NCBI GenBank assembly: GCA_026708585.1
Contig: JAPOUQ010000030.1
Span: 44,908-108,907, forward strand
Reading direction: 5' to 3'
Length of the DNA: 64,000 nucleotides
Source: Gammaproteobacteria bacterium
GTDB lineage: Bacteria; Pseudomonadota; Gammaproteobacteria; Arenicellales; Poriferihabitantaceae
Shown: positions 19,452 to 28,811 of the stretch, one piece after another
How positions within the stretch are numbered: the stretch's first letter is position 1
Layout: each line of letters opens with the position of its first letter
Notes under the pieces: model-generated
The model's input: only the letters and a program-made list of their open reading frames with translations
What the model was told of the DNA's origin: nothing
Database searches by the model: none
Made by a program: the position numbers and the translations under genes

Positions 19452-20399
19452 ATGTTGAAGAAAAAAATCAGATTGATGCATTTGCCCATAACTTTGCTAT
19501 CTGCATTGTTTTTGACGGTCGGCACAGCTCAGGCCGATACTGTAAAAATACCAACTCACAACTGGTCTAGCCAGTTGGTTGGCGCGGAAATTGTCGGAAA
19601 ATTATTTGAGATGGTCGGTGAGGAAGTAGAATACATACCGATGGACAGCCAAACTGTCTACCAAGCAATGTGTGACAACGATATTGACATTGTCCATGAG
19701 GTTTGGGAAGGTGCCTTTGGTGCTGCTTTTGAAAAAGTAGTCGGAGAGGGATGTGTTATCGACCTAGTCACTCATGAAGCCAAAACACGCGAAGAATGGT
19801 GGTACCCAATTCATGTCAAGGATTTGTGTCCAGGACTACCGGATTGGAAGGCTCTAGATGCTTGCTCTGATCAGTTTGCACGCGCTGATTCAAATGGCAA
19901 AGGAGTTTTCATTGGCGGTCCAGTAGACTGGCTTAAGCATGATGCCGAAAAAGTTGAAGCTCTTGGCATGAATTTTGTCGTAAAGAATGCCGGTTCAGCG
20001 GCAGCAATTTGGGCTGAATTGGAGTCTGGAATTAAACAAAATAAGGCCGTTGTTGTTTTCAACTGGACACCGAATTTTATCGAAGCACTTCATGAAGGAG
20101 AGTTTGTTGAGTTCCCTGAACATGATGCTGCTTGTACCGAAGATCCGGCTTGGGGCATTAACTCTGAGAAACTTTATGATTGCGGTAACCCCAAAGGTGG
20201 TTATCTCAAAATCGGTATCTCTCATGAATTCAAAGATACCCATCCCAAAGCTTTTGCAGTAGCTCAAAAGATAAATTTTACGAATCTTGATGTTGCCAAG
20301 CAATCGAATTATGTCGACACTGACGGAATGGAAGTGTCTGAAGCTGCTGATCGTTGGCTAGAAGAGCACAAGGACACCTGGCAAAGCTGGATACAATAA
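19452..20399 (+). CDS. tmoX: TMAO/betaine ABC transporter substrate-binding protein (TmoX-like)
   Basis: A 315-residue periplasmic binding protein of the OpuAC/ProX family with a signal peptide (basic start, hydrophobic core, cut after TAQA near residue 28). Several tryptophans sit in conserved contexts (HNWSSQL, EVWEGAFG, REEWWYP, VDWLKHD, FNWTPNF), as expected for an aromatic cage around a trimethylated ammonium group. It would deliver TMAO, or possibly glycine betaine, to the permease. Its position opposite tdm favours TMAO. Unlike the usual tight operon, it is followed by a strong terminator and about 650 bases before the ATPase and permease genes. Confidence 0.82.
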   Translation: MLKKKIRLMHLPITLLSALFLTVGTAQADTVKIPTHNWSSQLVGAEIVGKLFEMVGEEVEYIPMDSQTVYQAMCDNDIDIVHEVWEGAFGAAFEKVVGEGCVIDLVTHEAKTREEWWYPIHVKDLCPGLPDWKALDACSDQFARADSNGKGVFIGGPVDWLKHDAEKVEALGMNFVVKNAGSAAAIWAELESGIKQNKAVVVFNWTPNFIEALHEGEFVEFPEHDAACTEDPAWGINSEKLYDCGNPKGGYLKIGISHEFKDTHPKAFAVAQKINFTNLDVAKQSNYVDTDGMEVSEAADRWLEEHKDTWQSWIQ

Positions 20400-20422
20400 A
20401 CAATTAACTGCCATTTAATACA

Positions 20423-20454
20423 AAAAGCCCGACTCGTTGACGAGTCGGGCTTTT
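20423..20454 (+). terminator. Rho-independent terminator after tmoX
   Basis: A perfect 14-base-pair stem (AAAAGCCCGACTCG at 20423-20436 with CGAGTCGGGCTTTT at 20441-20454) around a TTGA loop, 23 bases after the tmoX stop. The A-rich and T-rich arms make it likely to work in both directions. Confidence 0.93.
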
Positions 20455-21112
20455 CTGTATCACCATGATTTCAATATCAAAGCGCTAGATTGCCCTAAAC
20501 TGTTAAGTTGATGGCTTCTATCCTGTCCATGGAATCGACCATTCTGTATGGTATATATTCCGATACAGTTATCATGACTGGATTTCTAGAAGGTGCAATC
20601 TTGGCGGGAGGTTTTTCGACAATCCATTTATCATGAATGATACAATTTTGTCTATCTAGGACCGTTAGTCTTTTTATTGAGAAGTAGCGTAACTCATGAT
20701 CCTTATAAATCTAGCATGAGTGATACGGTTAAGTCAATGCTTCTCAAGGAAAATGGTTAATACTTGAAACAAAGCTTACCCTGCATAAACTAGTTCAAGA
20801 AAATTTCGCTCTGATGAAAACCCTTGAGTTTCAATAAAAATTAGAAAATCAAGTTACCCGATTGATAATGAATTGCTATAACATTAGTAATCTATGAGTT
20901 CATAATATTCATACTGTTTTACAAAAAAGTATTGATTTATAAAGCATGAGAGTTGGTACTCTGATTATCCAGAGTGATAAATTTGATCTTGTAACAATTC
21001 ATGCATAGAAATTGTATTGGTAAGTAACTTGAAATAAACCACATCAGATATTCATCAACCGAAAGTGTGAATGAATTTCGGATAGGATGCGAACAAATTA
21101 CATGGTATTTCA
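20455..21112. promoter_or_regulatory. Long non-coding gap upstream of tmoW
   Basis: About 660 AT-rich bases without a gene. A separate promoter for tmoWV must lie here if the terminator upstream is efficient. A small perfect hairpin ACTCTG/CAGAGT lies at 20958-20975, about 140 bases before the tmoW start. No open frame of interest and no RNA gene was recognised. Confidence 0.45.
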
Positions 21113-22144
21113 ATGAGCAAAAATATTAAGATTGCCTGCAAGGATATTTGGAAACTCTACGGTTCCAATCCTCAAGATTTTTTTGAAAAACACCAGAGAA
21201 ATCCATCGGATGAAGCGATCAAATCGGAGCAATACATTCCTGCTGTACGTAATGCAAACTTTGATGTCTACGATGGAGAAATTCTGGTTATCATGGGACT
21301 CAGCGGATCTGGAAAATCAACGCTTGTCAGATGTTTAAGCCGCTTGGTTGAACCAACCTGGGGGAAGGTTGAATTCGATGGAATTGATCTCTTGCAAGCG
21401 TCGGAAAAAACTCTGATCGAGATTCGCCGACATAAAATGGGGATGGTCTTTCAAAATTTTGCTCTACTTCCGCATCGCACAGTACTACAAAATATAGCAT
21501 TTCCACTGGAAGTTCAGGGCATCGACAAATCAACCCGAGAAGAGAAAGCTCGAGAAATCATCGAAATTGTAGGTCTACAGGGGCGTGACAACTACTATCC
21601 AAGAGAATTATCGGGAGGGCAGCAACAACGCGTTGGGATTGGCAGATCCCTCGCAGTCGAACCCGATATTTGGTTTTTGGATGAACCATTCTCGGCTCTG
21701 GATCCACTCATTCGCAAGGAAATGCAAAATGAATTTATTCGCTTGCAATCGATACTTGGAAAAACGATCGTTTTCATTACCCACGATTTTGATGAAGCGA
21801 TCAAACTGGCTGATCGAATAGCCATTATGTATGAAGGAGTTATTGTACAACTCGGTACTGCCGAAGAATTAATCAGCAATCCAGCAACTCAATATGTCGC
21901 AGAATTCACCCGCGATATCCCAAGGGCAAAGTTACTCTCCGTGCAAAGTATTATGGAACCAATAAGTGGAGAAGTATCCGACCAAGTACACGTATATGCA
22001 AATGATAGCATTGAAAAAGTTGCTCGGTCTGTATTGGCCCAAGAATCCAATGTATCTGTTATTGATCAGACTGATCAGGTTATTGGGATGTTGAAACGAG
22101 AACGGTTGTTGGAGACCATCTTTGAAAATAGCAGTGAAGAATGA
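21113..22144 (+). CDS. tmoW: TMAO/betaine ABC transporter ATP-binding protein (TmoW/ProV-like)
   Basis: A 343-residue ATPase of the ProV/OpuAA type: Walker A GLSGSGKST (62-70), signature LSGGQ (166-170), Walker B FLDEP (188-192) and the switch histidine in FITHDF. The last 75 residues resemble a shortened CBS region (IMEPISG... and VIGMLKRERL), which in relatives senses ionic strength. It energises uptake of TMAO or betaine. Its stop overlaps the start of the permease gene (ATGA). Confidence 0.86.
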   Translation: MSKNIKIACKDIWKLYGSNPQDFFEKHQRNPSDEAIKSEQYIPAVRNANFDVYDGEILVIMGLSGSGKSTLVRCLSRLVEPTWGKVEFDGIDLLQASEKTLIEIRRHKMGMVFQNFALLPHRTVLQNIAFPLEVQGIDKSTREEKAREIIEIVGLQGRDNYYPRELSGGQQQRVGIGRSLAVEPDIWFLDEPFSALDPLIRKEMQNEFIRLQSILGKTIVFITHDFDEAIKLADRIAIMYEGVIVQLGTAEELISNPATQYVAEFTRDIPRAKLLSVQSIMEPISGEVSDQVHVYANDSIEKVARSVLAQESNVSVIDQTDQVIGMLKRERLLETIFENSSEE

Positions 22145-24108
22145 GACACAACAAAGCACTACTGGTTTTTGCTCCTTTTTTTTTGCTAATCATACTCAAA
22201 CCTTGGTTACCCGGATGGGCGAAAATCCCACCAAAAAGTTGCTTAGGCGGCTGTGCTGATATCGAAGGTATGATTCCGTTTGTTGACTGGGTCAACGCTG
22301 TTATCAACTTTCTTCGTAAATATGAATTTTTTGGTGCTTTCACTTTTCGAGACATTACTCGCAGCATATCTGGGATAATTGACTCACTGCTCCACTTTAC
22401 CGAGGGTTTACTACACGAGGGGTTTGCCGACTTCAACATTGGTGCCATACCTTGGATTGCTCTGGTTGGAGCTGCAATCATTTATGGATGGTATTTACGA
22501 GGTTGGAAACTCGCACTATTGGGAGGTGGTTGTTTCTTCTATCTTGCATTATTTAGCAAGCGTGGAATCTGGGAACTGTCCATGCAAACTCTCTCTGCAA
22601 TTGCTGTATCGGCTCCAATTGCCGGCTTGATTGGCATTCTGGTCGGTATATTAGCTGCCAAACGCAAATCTGCTGAACGCATAATCTGGCCAATCCTGAA
22701 TGTACTTCAATCTTTACCACATTTTTCCTATCTGATCATTGTAGCGATTTTTTTTGGCGTTGGCTCCAAGGCAGGAGTGATCGCAACCATCATCTTTGCA
22801 TTTCCACCAATGGCCAGACTTACCCTAGTTGGACTCCAAAATATCCGTTCAGAAGTCATTGAAGCGGGAATGATGTCTGGTTGTAGCCGTATGCAGATGT
22901 TGTTCAAGGTAGAGTTGCCTTCAGCGCGCAACGAACTCATGTTGGGTGTGAATCAAATTATTATGCAATGCCTTGCCATGGTAGTTATCGCATCATTCAT
23001 CGGTCAATCAGGACTTGGCCATGACCTTTTGACTCGTCTGCAAAGATTGGCTATTGGACAGGCATTGGAAGTTGGCATTGCTGTGGTCTTCATTGCCATT
23101 GCTTTGGATCGTTTCAGCCAGGCCATTGCAAATAAACAACCAACACATATACCCGAAGGACCGTTCTGGAAACGCCGACCATATCTAACCACCTTCATTG
23201 GCTTTGTTGTAGCAATCCTTGTACTCTCGCCTGCTCTTCCCTTTATTGCAAAATTCCCGGAACATCTGACTATTTCCACATCAACATTCTGGGATAGCAT
23301 TGTTGACTACATCACCCTACACTTCTATGGCCCACTAGCATCTTTTCGAGATGCTTTCTTGGTATATTTTCTCATTCCTGTTCGTTCAGCAATAACCGGT
23401 ATTCCGTGGATCGCAATTATTGCCTTGGTCGCTTGCTTAGGCTGGAAGATGGGCGGATGGAGACTTGCCTTGATAGTCTGTCTGTTTGTATTCTTTATCG
23501 CGGCTTCTGGATATTGGGTGCGTGCCATGATCACACTTTACATGGTTCTCGTCTCACTGCTAATCTGTGCTCTACTTGGCATTCCTCTTGGTATTTGGGC
23601 TTCCCGTAGAGATTGGACAACACGAGTAATGCAAAATATCTGTGATACATTTCAGACTTTTCCATCCTTCATCTATCTGTTGCCGGTAGTAATGCTCTTT
23701 CAAATCAATGATGTATCAGCAATTTTTGCCATCATTATCTATGCCAGTATCCCCATCGTGCGTTATACCATTTTCGGCTTGAGAAATGTGCCTCAGGAAA
23801 TTATTGAAGCAGCAGTTACCTCCGGTTGTACCCAAAATCAGGTACTCTGGAAGGTGCGATTGCCAATGGCTTTTCCAGAAATCATTCTTGGATTGAATCA
23901 AACCCTGATGTTTGGACTGTTTATGGTGATGATCGCCGGGTTTATAGGAACAGTGGACCTGTCTCAGGAAATATTCCGCGCTTTGACATTTAATGATGGA
24001 GGCAAAGGATTGGTAATTGGTCTTTGTGTATCCTTCATCGGACTGACTGCTGATCGACTTTTGGTGGCTTGGTCTGACCGGCAGAAACAGGAGTATGGTT
24101 TAGCTTAA
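22141..24108 (+). CDS. tmoV: TMAO/betaine ABC transporter permease, two fused permease domains (TmoV/ProW-like)
   Basis: A 655-residue membrane protein holding two BPD-type permease domains in tandem. Each has its own EAA loop: EAGMMSGCSRMQMLFKVELP near residue 240 and EAAVTSGCTQNQVLWKVRLP near 560. Each half has about six or more hydrophobic segments. One polypeptide would therefore provide both halves of the membrane channel, in contrast to the single-domain ProW that dimerises. It is translationally coupled to tmoW. No gene follows on this strand before a decayed ATPase. Confidence 0.86.
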   Translation: MRHNKALLVFAPFFLLIILKPWLPGWAKIPPKSCLGGCADIEGMIPFVDWVNAVINFLRKYEFFGAFTFRDITRSISGIIDSLLHFTEGLLHEGFADFNIGAIPWIALVGAAIIYGWYLRGWKLALLGGGCFFYLALFSKRGIWELSMQTLSAIAVSAPIAGLIGILVGILAAKRKSAERIIWPILNVLQSLPHFSYLIIVAIFFGVGSKAGVIATIIFAFPPMARLTLVGLQNIRSEVIEAGMMSGCSRMQMLFKVELPSARNELMLGVNQIIMQCLAMVVIASFIGQSGLGHDLLTRLQRLAIGQALEVGIAVVFIAIALDRFSQAIANKQPTHIPEGPFWKRRPYLTTFIGFVVAILVLSPALPFIAKFPEHLTISTSTFWDSIVDYITLHFYGPLASFRDAFLVYFLIPVRSAITGIPWIAIIALVACLGWKMGGWRLALIVCLFVFFIAASGYWVRAMITLYMVLVSLLICALLGIPLGIWASRRDWTTRVMQNICDTFQTFPSFIYLLPVVMLFQINDVSAIFAIIIYASIPIVRYTIFGLRNVPQEIIEAAVTSGCTQNQVLWKVRLPMAFPEIILGLNQTLMFGLFMVMIAGFIGTVDLSQEIFRALTFNDGGKGLVIGLCVSFIGLTADRLLVAWSDRQKQEYGLA

Positions 24109-24286
24109 ATGAGTCGCATGGATAACGAAAGAATACTTATTTCAACACCGATTTTCGCAATATACTTGCTTCAATAAAGGTTAGTAGACCGCTAAGTATG
24201 TTGGCATTTCGACGAAATGTTTTTGACTATTTTCGGGTTATTTCGAAGATAAACTAGTAAACACCATTGTCAAGAGCAACATAAAT

Positions 24287-25505
24287 CTATAAAGGTAAGT
24301 GATCATACCAATTGTGAAAGGAACGTTTTTCCCAGCACAATGATTGGGGATAGATTTCGAAGCAATCTTTGTCCACATACTCTGCATCCATGGCTACCTG
24401 AAAAGCATGTGCAGCTTTGGTTTGTTGTTGAAAATATATGAGCGATTTCGATAGCTGGTTTCTGCTGGATTTCACTTCTATCAGAAACCATGGTTGCTGG
24501 TCTTTTGTTATCAAAAAATCGACTTCACGTTTTCTTTGTTACGAAGAAAATAGAGTCCATAATCCCCCTTTCCAGTCTCTGTCCACCAATGTACAGTTTT
24601 TAACAAAGCGCTTGCTGTTATATTTTTAGCCCTTGCTCCTGTATCATCAAGCTGTGATCAGTCCCATAGGTAATATTTTGGTTCTTTTCTCAACGATCGG
24701 GCCACATTTTTATACCAGGGTCTGATAGTAAAACAAAAGTAAAGAGACTCCAGTGTTGCAATCCAGCGACGAATCGTGTCAACAGAAACGCGAACCGTAT
24801 TTGCTATATAGGAATAACTGGTGAGTTGTCCAACCTGATTTTGCAACAGCCTAGCCAGCATTTCTATTTGATCTAAGTCCTGGATACGAGTTAGATCGCG
24901 CAAGTCTTCCCAAAAAAGTTGTTCCATTTGTAGGAGTTTCCATCGATTGTAAAATTCTTGGTTCGCCTGAAGAAATGGCTCAGGAAAACCGCCATATCTC
25001 CATAATGCTTCCCGCTCATGTTTGCTAATCGGTGCGGGTTTGCGGATTAGCAATTCATCTCTTTTAACATGGAGACACTCTCCAACAGAGATTGGATGAA
25101 GGGTATATGGAAAGAAACGACCCATTAGATTATCACCACTTCGTCTGAATGTTTTCAACGACGCACTGCCGGTGACAAGAATTTGGGTTTTTTTTCGTTT
25201 TTATCAAAAAAACCTTTCAGGAAATCACGCCAATTTCGATACTTATGCAATTCATCAAATACACACAGCGGTAGTTCATCAACCAGACGATTCAACCCAA
25301 GCGAATTTGAAATTTCTTTCTGGCCATTCAGAATCAAATCACGGTCATCTTTGTCGTCCCAGTTGAATTATTGGTTATTCAAAAACTCTTTTCGAAGCAT
25401 TTCGGCCACTGTGGTCTTTCCGACTTGTCTTGGGCCAGATAGAAATATCATTTGCCGATGTTTTCGATAATGATTGATGAAATGATCCAATAAATATCTT
25501 TTCAT
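24287..25505 (-). pseudogene. AAA ATPase (DUF4143 family), decayed
   Basis: Read from the ATG at 25505, the frame encodes a P-loop protein with Walker A SGPRQVGKTT and Walker B VFDELH, a DUF4143-type ATPase. It is broken at least four times: an in-frame TAA at 25368-25370, a frameshift in the T8 run at 25188-25195, an in-frame TGA at 24658-24660 where WDWSQ is expected, and a one-base loss in the T run at 24530-24533. The last piece, ending at 24287, still encodes the nuclease-like tail (FLIEVKSSRNQLSK). The two nonsense changes show real decay, not just homopolymer errors. Such ATPases are common accessory genes of uncertain role. Confidence 0.88.
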
Positions 25506-25771
25506 GACTTTTATCTTGCTTATCGTAAAAAAGTTATGACTATTTTACGATAAGCAAATAGTAGTTGTTCGTTTTAACCACCCCTCCTGCTATGACATGA
25601 GGTTAGTGATTCTTTCTTATCGAATTCGTAAGATAAATCCAGAAGCTGGGGCATTGTCGAATGCATTGATGGTGAGTTCAAACTCCCATCTTCGTCCATC
25701 ATTTATTTTGAACATCAATCCCTTTCTTCGTACTAGAAGTTCAGACTATGAAGCAAGTTTTGCTCTTGTCA

Positions 25772-26905
25772 TCATAACCGCTCAATTCTTTCCAGAAATT
25801 TCGGTCTGTTTGCATATCGATGACGTACATCTTTTAATCCACGGGAAAAATGCTCGGTTGTACCGTTTTCAACAGCGATTGTATTGAGATCAAAAAGCAG
25901 TTGCGCAGCTTGGTCATAACTTCGTCCACTCTTAGTTTTCATATGATCGTCAACTTTGTTCCAAGCCGCTTCACCCATAGCTGCAACATCAGCTATACGT
26001 TTGAGACGCAACTTCTCTTTCTCCTGCTTATGCTCCTCGCGCTTCGCTTCCGCGCGTTTAGCTTCAGCAATGTTGCGCTCTTCTCGAACTTCTATCGTCC
26101 GATCACGCAGTTCTCTTGCAGTCCTGAGGCGGGTTGATTCGTTTCCTATCTGAGAAAATTCATTCATCAATTTCCGAACCTCGATGGAGACATATGGATC
26201 ACCTTCGGCCAGTCGACACAAAAGTTTTGTTTTTTCACTGTCTGAAATTCTAGAAATCACGGCTTCTATGTTTTCTGGCGAAGTTGCATGACCATCACTA
26301 TCAGATGGGCTTTCGGCTGCTGCGGTAACTATATCTTCATCGATACGGAAAAAGTCTGCAAACGTTTTCAGCGGACCGGTCAAAGGACCAATACCAGACA
26401 AAGGCTCTAGTACTTCGTCGCGAATGTGTCCCAAATTAACAGCCCACAACCAAGCGAGATATAAGATTCGCCAGTCTCCAGATAGAAATTCGCTCCGTAG
26501 TGTCATCATACCTGAAAGCCAACCAGAACCCTCCTCCCACATACCTAAATATTGCTCCTCTTCATCAGGATCACAAAAATCGATAATGAGATTTTCGCCA
26601 GCATCCAAAACCTCAACCAGTTCACATCCTCGAATAAAGGTGTCAAACTTCGAACGATCCACGAAATGCTTAGGCACTCGCATCATCAATCTTCGACTTC
26701 CCCAGTTCGAAATATAAAGATGCATATCGAACCAACGTCTCATAAATTGTCGCTCATCACCACGAAAGTCGCCGTAGTTGTATTCGTTAACAAAACTGGT
26801 CGGGCTAATCTCGGCGCGTGAAGACACTCTCCTCAGCATATCCATTCCTTCGTTGTCGATCGGTCTGTCGAGAGCCTGAAATTCATAGTATTGATATTCA
26901 CTCAT
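25772..26905 (-). CDS. Conserved protein of unknown function (family starting SEYQYYEFQALDRP)
   Basis: A 377-residue soluble protein. The N-terminal 130 residues (EYQYYEFQALDRP, EYNYGDFRGD, NWGSRRLMMRVP) belong to a widespread uncharacterised family that I recall being encoded near SWIM zinc-finger proteins; no such gene is present here. Residues about 265-315 form a highly charged Arg/Glu/Lys/Ala stretch likely to be a coiled coil. No catalytic motif is visible. It stands alone between a pseudogene and pdxJ. Confidence 0.75.
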   Translation of the reverse strand: MSEYQYYEFQALDRPIDNEGMDMLRRVSSRAEISPTSFVNEYNYGDFRGDERQFMRRWFDMHLYISNWGSRRLMMRVPKHFVDRSKFDTFIRGCELVEVLDAGENLIIDFCDPDEEEQYLGMWEEGSGWLSGMMTLRSEFLSGDWRILYLAWLWAVNLGHIRDEVLEPLSGIGPLTGPLKTFADFFRIDEDIVTAAAESPSDSDGHATSPENIEAVISRISDSEKTKLLCRLAEGDPYVSIEVRKLMNEFSQIGNESTRLRTARELRDRTIEVREERNIAEAKRAEAKREEHKQEKEKLRLKRIADVAAMGEAAWNKVDDHMKTKSGRSYDQAAQLLFDLNTIAVENGTTEHFSRGLKDVRHRYANRPKFLERIERL

Positions 26906-27023
26906 AATTGGATCATTTGGTTTTTTATAAATTATTGAAAGGGAAGAATTGGCTGAAGATTTTAATCATTACACAAAGCAGAACGTTGTGTGGTTCTTGA
27001 TGAGATTGGAAAACCAGCTGAAT

Positions 27024-27755
27024 CTATGCTAAAGAGCAAATTCGCAGATAGTTTTCAATCACATGTTCGATTCCATACTCGATACATTCGACGGTCAGAG
27101 CATGGCCAATTGAAACTTCAAGAATACTACCTATCGCAAGAAAATCCGACAGATTTTCAAGATTCAGGTCATGCCCGGCATTAACACCAATCTTGCTCAA
27201 CTTTGCAGCTTGAACAGCCTCTCGATATGCGGATAGTGCTACAGAGCAATTACCCTCATTATGACTGCTAGCGTAGAGTTCTGTGTATAACTCGATTCGA
27301 TCAGCTCCAACTTTTGACGCAGCTACAACTTGCAGTGGATCCGGATCAACGAATAAAGAAGATCGGATATCAGCACCACGTAACCGACCTAGCACGGGTA
27401 TCAAAATTGATGACGAGTTTTCAATATCCCAACCGTGATCAGAGGTGATCTGATCTTCGGTATCCGGCACTAATGTACATTGATCTGGCTTCACCTCGCA
27501 GACCATATCCAGGAAATCCTGAGATGGATACCCCTCTATGTTGAATTCGACTTGCTCATGAGATCGGCAAATTTCTGAGAGTGCATAAACATCGGTACGA
27601 CGCGTATGGCGTTCATCCTGCCTCGGGTGAACAGTGATCCCGCCTACACCCAACTCGATAAATCGCTCAGCAAATCTGACAACACTCGGATAATCCTTGC
27701 CCCGCGAATTTCTGAGTAATGCAATCTTGTTTAAATTGACACTAAGGCGAGTCAT
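27024..27755 (-). CDS. pdxJ: Pyridoxine 5'-phosphate synthase
   Basis: A 243-residue TIM-barrel protein with the PdxJ hallmarks: LSVNLNKIALLRNSRG at the start, GITVHPRQDERHTR (phosphate and substrate binding), FNIEGYPS, CTLVPD, and GVNAGHDLN near the C-terminus. It condenses 1-deoxy-D-xylulose 5-phosphate with 3-amino-2-oxopropyl phosphate to form vitamin B6. The ATG at 27755 (MTRLSV) was chosen because it matches the family start; it overlaps the stop of the upstream unknown gene by 14 bases. It is usually found beside recO or acpS; here it ends a methylamine-linked operon instead. Confidence 0.93.
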   Translation of the reverse strand: MTRLSVNLNKIALLRNSRGKDYPSVVRFAERFIELGVGGITVHPRQDERHTRRTDVYALSEICRSHEQVEFNIEGYPSQDFLDMVCEVKPDQCTLVPDTEDQITSDHGWDIENSSSILIPVLGRLRGADIRSSLFVDPDPLQVVAASKVGADRIELYTELYASSHNEGNCSVALSAYREAVQAAKLSKIGVNAGHDLNLENLSDFLAIGSILEVSIGHALTVECIEYGIEHVIENYLRICSLA

Positions 27756-28314
27756 TAGTATCCGACAATTCAAGTTCTATAAATTCAGAGGATTCCCAAT
27801 CCGGCTCAAAACCCAGTATTTTTGTTGTATTTCCTAAGTTTGGATTGAATAACCGATTGTGCCAATATGTAGCTTGATACTTTGGTTCGATTTCGGGAAT
27901 GTCCCTCATTGAACAGTCGATAGTATAACGTTGATTCCCTTGTTCAAAAATCAAACAACCCTTCCCCACCATCGTCATTTGTTTAACATAATCGCTCCCG
28001 AAAGGGTAAACCGCCATCATCTCATCAGAGAACTCATCAGGAATCTGATAGTAATACTCCGATAATAACTTGATTGCTTGCTGATAGCGGTCGGCGGGAT
28101 CTTGAGTTTTCTGATAGATGTATTTAAATTGCCAAGTAAGGTTCTCACTTTCGGATTTAACCAGAACTAGGGTGACCTCTCCAACATTCCGATTATTAAT
28201 AACCAAATGTGGGCGCATGCCGCGTGATGGTCTTCCCTGATCCTTGCGAACTGAATATTGTCGGATTCGACATTGCCAGCGAATAAACTGCCTCCTTAAT
28301 TCGTCTGGACTCAT
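27742..28314 (-). CDS. Unknown protein encoded between the mgs operon and pdxJ
   Basis: A 190-residue soluble protein with a basic N-terminus (MSPDELRRQFIRWQCRIRQY) and mixed hydrophobic and acidic stretches; the C-terminus is acidic. No motif or domain was recognised. A possible weak memory of similar unknown proteins in other marine bacteria is not evidence. The open frame reaches a TTG at 28326, but the ATG at 28314 fits better. It overlaps pdxJ and follows the 127-residue gene by about 100 bases. It may belong to the methylamine operon. Confidence 0.65.
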   Translation of the reverse strand: MSPDELRRQFIRWQCRIRQYSVRKDQGRPSRGMRPHLVINNRNVGEVTLVLVKSESENLTWQFKYIYQKTQDPADRYQQAIKLLSEYYYQIPDEFSDEMMAVYPFGSDYVKQMTMVGKGCLIFEQGNQRYTIDCSMRDIPEIEPKYQATYWHNRLFNPNLGNTTKILGFEPDWESSEFIELELSDTNDSP

Positions 28315-28415
28315 GGCAGGAAACAATTAACAATTACAATAATTCCCACCAAAACGATGTACAGCTGATCGTTTCTGGCTCTATCTAGAATCTCATACAA
28401 AGATCAGAAAAGTAT

Positions 28416-28799
28416 TCAAAATTTCGAGTAGGCTCTTATCAAGTCAACCATGGGATGAGATTTGGACATTTGAAACTTGATTAGCAACTCGCGGGCAATC
28501 ATATCACGGTCCTGCTGGTTGTCCGGCAAGTCAATATCATCCGGTATCGTCACCCAACCATTAATATTTCGATCGAATACAGCTGCACTTCCCTCTTCAT
28601 ATCCCATATGAACATCTTCAAGCCAATTGAGATCCGACCAACCCATAATCTCCATATATGTTTTCAAGAAAGGCGGACATCGATCCATGTCGGGCACCAG
28701 ATTGACATCGTACCGATAACCAATATGTTGTCCGATATCCTTCTCTCGGTCAGAATCAAGTCCGTCTGATTCAAGATACTTATTGATATCATCTGTCAT
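28416..28799 (-). CDS. Unknown small acidic protein at the 3' end of the mgs operon
   Basis: A 127-residue acidic protein rich in Asp and Glu, without signal peptide or membrane segment, and with a near-perfect ribosome site AGGAGG 8 bases before its ATG. It begins 12 bases after the mgsC stop, so it is almost surely cotranscribed with gmaS-mgsABC. I do not recognise the family. Its position makes it a candidate accessory factor of the N-methylglutamate pathway. Confidence 0.7.
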   Translation of the reverse strand: MTDDINKYLESDGLDSDREKDIGQHIGYRYDVNLVPDMDRCPPFLKTYMEIMGWSDLNWLEDVHMGYEEGSAAVFDRNINGWVTIPDDIDLPDNQQDRDMIARELLIKFQMSKSHPMVDLIRAYSKF

Positions 28800-28811
28800 T
28801 TGATTTGCCTC

